Assembly: GCF_000003815.2 (NCBI RefSeq)
Contig: NC_049984.1
Location: 15,976,862 to 16,007,909, forward strand
Reading direction: 5' to 3'
Length of the DNA: 31,048 nt
Source of the DNA: Branchiostoma floridae
Taxonomy: Eukaryota; Chordata; Leptocardii; Amphioxiformes; Branchiostomatidae
Shown: positions 12,601-21,600 of the stretch, one piece after another
Numbering within the stretch: the stretch's first letter is position 1
Layout of the letters: every line of letters begins with the position of its first letter
Notes under the pieces: generated by a model
Told to the model about the DNA's origin: nothing
Seen by the model: the letters and a program-made list of their open reading frames with translations, nothing else
Databases searched by the model: none
Program-made: the position numbers and the translations under genes

Positions 12601-15600
12601 ATGTTGAGGATTAAAAGCAAACTTAAACAGGGGGCCATATTAAAAACGATAAACCTCACTGTCACTCCTAGGCTATCCATCTAGCTCTAGTTTCCTCTTC
12701 TGATTGCTAGAAATCTAATACTTCTCAAAAGCTGTATAATGGGTACTACATGTATCTGTTACATCTGAATCGTTTCTCTACCAACAGGAATTCTATTCTG
12801 CAAACAAAGCCATCAAATCAGAGGAGTAATCTGGATTGTGATAATGAATAGAAAGAGTAGTAAAATGCATTTAAGTTTGCAAAGATTTGATTTTGCAGTA
12901 GGGAGAAAATGAAATATTTGCAGTGGTTGAGCCATTTTTGAGCCTTTAGTGAGCCTTTAGTGTAGATGGGGGGAAGACAGAACAACAAACAAAAACGGTG
13001 GTGTTTAGACTTCGAAAAAATTTGTGACAGAACCGCATTTTACTGTACCATGCTATGTGTATGTCGTACCCACCCTGACACAAGTCTCTCACAGCTGTCA
13101 CAGGAGCACAGGGGGTGGCACATCTTCGTCCTGAGCTGGGTGTGGTCGGGCGTGGACACCCCCAACATCTCCTCCACTCCCTCTACCCTACCCTCACGGA
13201 TGTGCTGAACACACAAAAACAAGATGTCAACACATGTGTTAACATCGGTTAGGTGTGACGGGTCCTTCGGTGTAATATAACCAGCTGCAGCCACGCCGTG
13301 TGCCTGCGAAGCTGGTGTGTTACGCCTAACAGCGGTTATACCGGCTATATTCAGATTCAGCTTTATTCCTGGATGACTTGGCATGTATATACACATGAAA
13401 TACGTCATCAGTCACAGAAGCAACTTAACATTAATACATTTACAACATTTAAAATTAGACAGCAATCGGATTAAGAAAATATACATGACAGAATCAACAT
13501 TCTTTACCGCTCATCTAGCACTTTCGTACAGCAATCGTACAGAGCGGGGTGCAAATGACATCTCATGTCGCTTCGTTTTACTTCTAGATGTCCTGTATAT
13601 AGATATACAGATACAGATACAGATGTCCATGCATGGACCTTTCTTTGTTACCTCCAGGAATGGGGGATATTGTTTTTGGTTTGTCTGTTTGTTTGTTTGT
13701 TTGCTTGTATATATTTTCACACTTTTTCTTTTCTTTTCTTATGTGCTACTCACCTTTCCCACAGTCACGTGAAGTCAAGTTCAAAGTTGCCAGAATTTAA
13801 TAATTTAACAAACTTGTGTAACAAATGACAGATATCCTAGGTCATGGGGTCAATGGAAGAGACTACTAGACTAAGTTCACATACATGCAATTATTGTTTT
13901 TGGTCTGTCTGTTTCATTGCAGTTATAAATTTTCCACAATTTCCATTATGCTAGTTATGATCACAGTGACAGGAAGTGAGCAACAGACACATGTAATGTA
14001 AATCAAAACCTTATGTGCACAATTGATAAACCACAATTAAACAGGACATACAACGGACAATCATTGCATCAGTTTTGGGTGGTCAATGATGTAATTTGCA
14101 AGTGTGCAATGCTTTATTTGTTATTGAGAATGATATTAATGAGTTAGTATTCACCTCAAACAGTACCAGTATTGTTGACATGTCCTGTGAAGTCTGCCTC
14201 TGCATGGCCTGCCACTGGGAGCTGGACGTTAGAGACTGGTCTGAACCCTGGAAACAACGATGGGTCAAAAATTATATGTCAACACTTCTTTTGCATGATG
14301 AGGATCTAAACCTTTAATAATACTTTAATTTGTTCAGTAGAATCTTGTTTCATTGGTTGATTTTTACACAAATTCACCTGTCCACATCAATGATTTCTAT
14401 AATGTGAAATGGACAGAATAAAAGTCTTCTATTTGACTATGTCTAACTCTAAGCAACTGTCAAGTTAAAACTCTCATAGGTTACCAAAACGTATTCAACA
14501 GTTTCAGATATAGCCGGTGTGACTAGTACTTACTAAAATGATTAGATCATGAATTGCGAGACTTAGAATACTTTTTTTTAGTACTGTAAATCTTAAAATG
14601 TTTGCAGTGGTTTGATTTATCTTGAACACATCCACCACAAAATCATGACACTGTGAATGATATACATGCATTATCATAAAATACTACACTAACAGTAACA
14701 GTGACTGTACCATACAAATGTTTCCACTGTAAACTTTAAACACAGCAAAACAAATTACATAATTAATGATTGTACCTCTTCCACTCCCACATTTCCAGTC
14801 TTCACATGCTCTATTGCTGCCTCAAGGGATGCAAGGTAAAATCTGGAGGGGCAAAAACATAGTATGTAACTTACCGTTATTCTGTTTACCTGTATGTTGG
14901 GCCCCCTTGGAAATCAATTTTCTAAAGTTGAAGGGGTTACCCAACCATCTAAGATGAAATGAATAAATAAACAAAAAATTCACAATAATATAATACTATC
15001 TATTAGTTACAAATTTGATAAATATTCAGTGCACTTCATACGAGCGATAGCAATGATGTCACGGTGACGCAGTGGTAGGCAAAACATTGATTTACATATT
15101 AACCAGTAATTTGATCTACAAATTTTATTATCAATTTTTAATCCAATCTACTGACGTCCTGGTAGGCACCAGCTGTCAAATACCCCGGATATAAACAACA
15201 ACAGCGATCGCTCGTATGTTTAGACCAGATCCTAAGAATGCTTCATCCACTCACACCAGCTTACTCTTTTCAACAAGTGTTATGGATTCTTTAATCTGCC
15301 AAATTCTGTCTCATTTTCAACACAGGGCTGTTGGCATTATGTCCCTAACCAAAGCTTGGTACTCAGGTTTACTAGCATCAAGTGAGGAAATTCCTAAGGG
15401 GCCTGCTAGGGACTCCAACCCGGAACCTAGATTTATTACCTCAAACCACAAGACCACATTATCACCTAGACGTAAACATATTGTACATGTGAGGAAACTG
15501 AACTGTGTTATGTACAACTCACCCAAAGGCATCGTTGGCAGGTCTGGAGAACCTGAAGTTGTGCAGGTACCTGAGGTTAGCCAGCCAGTTGGGGATGTCA

Positions 15601-18600
15601 GCCTTGATCACCAGGTACACCAGGATGGGCAGGAGGTCATCCGAGGACATTGTCACTACACGGGGACACAAGATGGACTGGGTTAGATCTCAGACTTGTT
15701 GTCAAAACAGGAGAATGAAATTTGAAGTCTGTCCATCACATAACCCTGCACCAGCGTTCCCGCCAGGCATACGTCTTTACGTCTTTGGACGCATTTTTTT
15801 CTGGAAAGACGCACTCGGCTCGGCTGAATGCGTCCATTAAAAAAAAATCTGAAAGAAAGGCTGACCTGCACCACCAGTGTACAAAGTGTATCTGGAATCT
15901 TTAAAAAAGATCTGTCTTTATAAGAAGGAATCCTACCTTTGAAGTATAAATTGTAAAAATTTATACTTCAAATTCTTCACTTTCCGGTCATCCTAGTAGT
16001 CTGGGCATGGGGCGGAGCGCGGCACGTTTTACAACTAGCGGACCCATGTGCCGAGCGCCACTCTGAGCTGTCCGTTGCGCAATGTAATTTTTTGTAGTCC
16101 GTGGAATACATCTGACAGTCAGCCATTCTTTAACACTCGAAGAAATCTTATGCAGATTTTATATTCTGATATTAACATGATACTTACTTGTCCTCATTTT
16201 CACGTATTTGTTAAAGATTTGTGGGTAATACTAGTATTGAACAAACTGTTCTGCGCGAGTGCTGCACATCTCAACAAAAGTTCTCACGCTGTGGGCATTT
16301 GATTGGCAGTCGGTATCTTTGACAACAGGCCGCCGGCGCCAAGCAGTCAAGATTGGCCACCAGGTCCTAATCCAATCATCTTAATAACCAATCAGCGTTT
16401 GATAAATGTAATGTTACACTCTGTCATTGGTCACCGGGAAAAAAACAAAAGTTACCGAGTATTAGCGCACGTGACGTCGGTAGCCGCCTGTGTCGTCTGG
16501 CAACTTGAGTTTCTTCCCTAGCTGCTAACAATTTACGTTTAAAGTTTCCCCATTTATCCAAGTTTAAAAAACGGTGCGCGGTAAATAAGTGAAGAATCCA
16601 ATACTATACACTTTATTTCTTATTTACAAAATTTCTGTTGTTTCAAAAAGACTAAATTTGCGGCAGAAAAGGGGCCGCAATATTGTTGTCAAGCGTCGAT
16701 CGAGTCCGCTGTGCACTAGCGTTGGCCTCCGTGGCACATGGCGCGGCACGCCCCCCTCCCCAAACGGACCGTCGATCGCAGCGCCCAGCACGTTGGGACG
16801 TCTTCCTGGCTACTACTTCAAGGCTACACCGGCACTGATCACTGCCAAAGAGGCAGCAGATCGTCCTCCTTCGAGTAATGTATTACGTTCTTGGTCTATT
16901 CAAAAAGAAATCCAGCCAAAGATTTCACGCCGAAAACGGGGTTACCTGAGGTCGCAGGAAACAAACGCACGCTCGTAGAAAATGACGGCAAGGCCTTGTA
17001 AAACCCCAACGATTCGAAAAATTTGAGTATAATGGTCTAAAATCATCGGGCAAAATAGAAAAAAAAACACGGCGCTGTTATTTTATCGTCCCGGAAAACT
17101 TTTTGTTGCGGGAGGGCGCAACATCGATCGCACGAGGTGACATTTTTTTTATTCAATGGCGGAAAAAAATTGGCATAACTTTTCCATGGGCTGACGAACT
17201 GGCTAGAGCCCTGTTTCGAAGCATCAAAAATCCAAAATTTTCATATAGACATGTCTGGACAAATAATACCCGGGCCAGATCACGGACGGCTACTTCCCTG
17301 TGCCTATAGTTTTTTTAATATAACGTATTTTGATGAAGAGGGTGGTCGTCGATAACTGAAGATGGGAGTAAAAGAGGCAAACGACATCCAATCTCAAGTG
17401 CATGATTATCCACTCAAATTGCAGGAAATTGTGTTCTAGAGGGTTTGAAAATCCAAATTTTCCCGGGGGAGCATGCCCCCGGACCCCTCTAGAATGCGAG
17501 CGCCTGCGGCGCTCGTCTCGTGCCTCCGGCGCTCATTACGCCCCGCCCAAATATTTGGACGCATACTTTCAAGAACCTGGCGGGGAACGCTGGCCCTGCA
17601 CCATCAAAATTGTAGAGATGTAAAATAAATAAACCATCGAAAAAGCAACTTTAAACCTAAGATTTCCACGGTCCTCCCCTTCCAGTTTATTAAGCCGCGT
17701 TCTTTACTCCAAANNNNNNNNNNNNNNNNNNNNNNNNNNNNNNNNNNNNNNNNNNNNNNNNNNNNNNNNNNNNNNNNNNNNNNNNNNNNNNNNNNNNNNN
17801 NNNNNNNNNNNNNNNNNNNNNNNNNNNNNNNNNNNNNNNNNNNNNNNNNNNNNNNNNNNNNNNNNNNNNNNNNNNNNNNNNNNNNNNNNNNNNNNNNNNN
17901 NNNNNNNNNNNNNNNNNNNNNNNNNNNNNNNNNNNNNNNNNNNNNNNNNNNNNNNNNNNNNNNNNNNNNNNNNNNNNNNNNNNNNNNNNNNNNNNNNNNN
18001 NNNNNNNNNNNNNNNNNNNNNNNNNNNNNNNNNNNNNNNNNNNNNNNNNNNNNNNNNNNNNNNNNNNNNNNNNNNNNNNNNNNNAATGCATATCAGCAAA
18101 CAGATGTATGAAGCTTTTTTCTTACACTAGTAGTTAATGTAGCTTTTTCTTTATTCTAGGCTATGCATACATTTTACAAAATACAGACAGTGAGGCATGT
18201 AGAGATGAGGTTATAAAAATAGAAGACGTTCTATTGTACATCTGTACAATCATGGGAAACCAAGACATGTATATGACTGGTCTAACAATATGATAATCTC
18301 CTTTTGCAGCAATGAGCTAAATTATATAACTCAGCCAGAAGCTCATTATATAGCTCAAACTTTAGCTCAAACATGCTTTCATGTAAATGCCAACATTCTT
18401 AAAGGCATATTTTGTAAGGTTTCTGTGACCAACATTTGCACACCTGGAAATAAGCCCTTTCACCATTTGAACTGTGCATACTCAAGCCTCGTGCTTAATT
18501 ATTGACTTAATATATCAGTTTTCCGGATGTGTTTTCCTTAATGTCTCTTGGGCCTGCAAGATCAAATTTAACATATAACAAGCACTTCACTGGGCATTCA

Positions 18601-21600
18601 CAGTTCAAAAGACGGATCTCATTGTTAAATCATACCTGACTCCTTCCGTTTGTGTAGTGGGGAGGGGCGGGTGATGGCAGTGATGGCCCGTTTCACACAC
18701 AGCAGTTTCTCCAGCGGAGAACTGAACTTGTTCAGTCCATGAAGCTCACGCCTGGCTCGTGGAATGCTTTGCCTGTGAAATAACAACAAATGATGTAAAA
18801 TTATCTGTCTGTTTGTTTGTTTGTTTGTTTGTTTGAACCATTATTTATTTATAAGAAACTCACATTGGCCTAGAACTATAATTGACTTTATCATTTTAAA
18901 GAATAAACATGGCATAAGTAGTTACTTTGCTAACACTAGCATTCCTAGCCCAGCTAACATATCCCTCTGGTGCCAAAATTTTACCACTCCACAAAGCAGA
19001 TAGAAAAGAGTTGTAGTACCACTGCAGTCTGCTAGATGGCAGCACTACGTGAACACTCACCAGAACTCTTTCCTAACCCCCAAATCTCGAAGTTGGACAT
19101 CTGCCAGATTCCTGGTGACTTTGTTCAATGCAGCATCCTGTTAGTATATGAGAAGACAAAACTTACTTTGCAAAGAAACACAAAAACATTGCAAATAGAA
19201 AAGAAAAACACATTGTATATCTTATACAAAGAGCATACATCCAAAAAGTAATTCTGTTTGTTTTGATGTTGTTTATAGTGGCAACTAATCCAGTCTTTTA
19301 TGAATAAAGATAATCTTCTTTTGGTAGTCTATAGTCTACATAACATGAACACCCCTTGGATGCTAAGACCGCATAAGCAATATGGATAAATTTCTAGCAC
19401 TTATCTTAGAGATAAACAATGGAAAGCTGAAGGCTCAAAACATGTGATTACCAGGTCAACCTACTAGTAGTTTGATGTTAATATTTAAGGTAAAGGCAAG
19501 GCAGTCATCTCCATTTGAGGTGAAGCATTATGCTTTTTCAAGTAAAAATGCCTGGATTAAGTGTAATTGAAATGCTGGCTACGGGAAATTTTGCCAATGG
19601 GTCTTTGATGTTATATTGTTGAACTGTGAGCGCTTACCTCAGTTGCAGTGAATGTACTGATGGTGTTGAACACCTTGTTGAAGACACCATGCATCACATA
19701 TGTCTGTTACAACAACAAAAAACATTGAATTTCATAATTTGAAAATTCATACAGTGTGTTGATTGTCCTCATTCTAAATAAAAATTAAACTGTAATTTAC
19801 ATCAATGAAGATTAGACATCCAGGTAATTAGATATGCCAAAAAGTAGTTACTCAAGCAACTGGATATGATTTTGGAAATGGTCAGATGCTTCAGATATAG
19901 TATCCACTTTCAGTGACACTGAAGTGATCTTGAAGAAACCACATACCCATACCCTAACTATGAAAGAAGACAATTTTAGATGTCCAATAGGAGACAAAAG
20001 TTGGACCAAATTGTCAAATGTATAACTCCAATCTTAAGGAATGAGCTACATGACATTATACGAAGTGTTTCTGTGATGACGTCACGTAATAGAACATGCG
20101 ACTGACCAATGCGGTGACCAATGGATCATAAGTTATAGAAAGTCCATGGTGTCCCATCTACATCAAGGCTTTACTACCATCCCTCAACAGAGTGGGGGAG
20201 GGGGGGGCATAGACTTTCTGGAACATATGATCCACTGCTCACCGAGTAACATATTCTATCTACAAAACGTAACATCACAAAAGTAGCAAATGGCTTATTC
20301 CTTGAGTCGTACTGTCAGAAATTTGGGTAAGTCTCATTGGAATCTGATCTGAAATATTAGAATTATTCCCCTACCTCCATGGCAATTTTCAGGTTGTCCA
20401 TGTGAATCGTACTCTGCTTGGCAATTTTACCCTATGGAAAGGAGAAGAAACATCATGTGCATTTTGTGAAAGTAACTCTAGAACTTAAATTTCTTATACA
20501 TGTATGTGAACTAATACATCATTACATTATTAGGAGATACAGTGATATGTATATATATGCAGATAATGTATGAAAAATTGTAGAATCTGATATATGACTA
20601 GGTATGATGTACCATCTTTAATTACAATGTAAGTGTAATATAAGTATTTACCATGTTATTGTCCTTCAGAGCTGTCTGCATAGCTCGAACAAACAGCGTG
20701 TTTGCAGCATCCTACAAAGGGCAAGGAAAACAAGCTTTAAGTTAGAACATAATAAATAAGCATTGACACCAATCCTTGGAATTTTGTATGGAAGATTTCA
20801 CAATATTTCAGTTATTTCATATATACATTCATTCATTCATTCATATTTTGACAAAGAATTATTGGGTTGTACCATGGTGTGTCTAAGGGAAACCCCCTCC
20901 AGCTGGTGGTACGACCCTATGAAGTGCTGCACGCGGTGGTCCACCTGCCTCCTGGTGCGATGGTTACCATGGCGACCCCACAGGTACTCCGTGCAGTCCT
21001 CCAACGACTGGAGCGACACCAGGATGGGCTCCTGAACAGACTCTGCAAATAAATCAATAACTGTTCACTGACAGGTGTAATACTGTGTTACTGAACAGTG
21101 TTAGTACTAGTACTGTAATTCACTAGTACTGTAAGTCCTCTCAGTACCAAACTTTTACTGTCTGTCTTCAACTGTTCATGGTGGCAGAAGGACTGCTCGT
21201 AAAAAAAGTCAGAGATTTATTCGTTTAATATCCGTAATGATATATGTTAAGTTCATGCTACAGTCGTCACCGTCAAAACAGTGAACAAAATAAGATTTCC
21301 AAATAAAGGTCCGTTTACAAGTCCAGACCTGAACCTGAACAGCTGGACCTGAATCCAGACCTGAACCTGAATGTGAATTTAGGTATGTACCACTATTTGC
21401 AAGTGGGTGTTTCAAGCACTGTCTGTATCATCCAACATCCTGTCACTCACCTGTCCTCCCCTCCAGAAACTGGTCCAGGCACAGCACCCTGTAGCTCTGA
21501 TCATGGCTGTTGTAGAACATGATCCAACATCCTGCCACTCACCTGTCCTCCCCTCCAGAAACTGATCCAGGCACAGCACCCTGTAGCTCTGATCACTGCT

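Noticed and set aside
15216-15686. 156-codon plus-strand frame
   Set aside because: It is antisense to ANKRD27 exon 15523-15655 and overlaps a SINE-like head. No family resemblance.
16589-16978. 129-codon plus-strand frame
   Set aside because: No recognised motif, and composition follows the CpG-rich block. The length is possible by chance in GC-rich DNA. Kept only as an unassigned region.
17690-18099. Open frames of about 130 codons across the N run
   Set aside because: They exist only because N bases translate as unknown residues. There is no sequence to support them.
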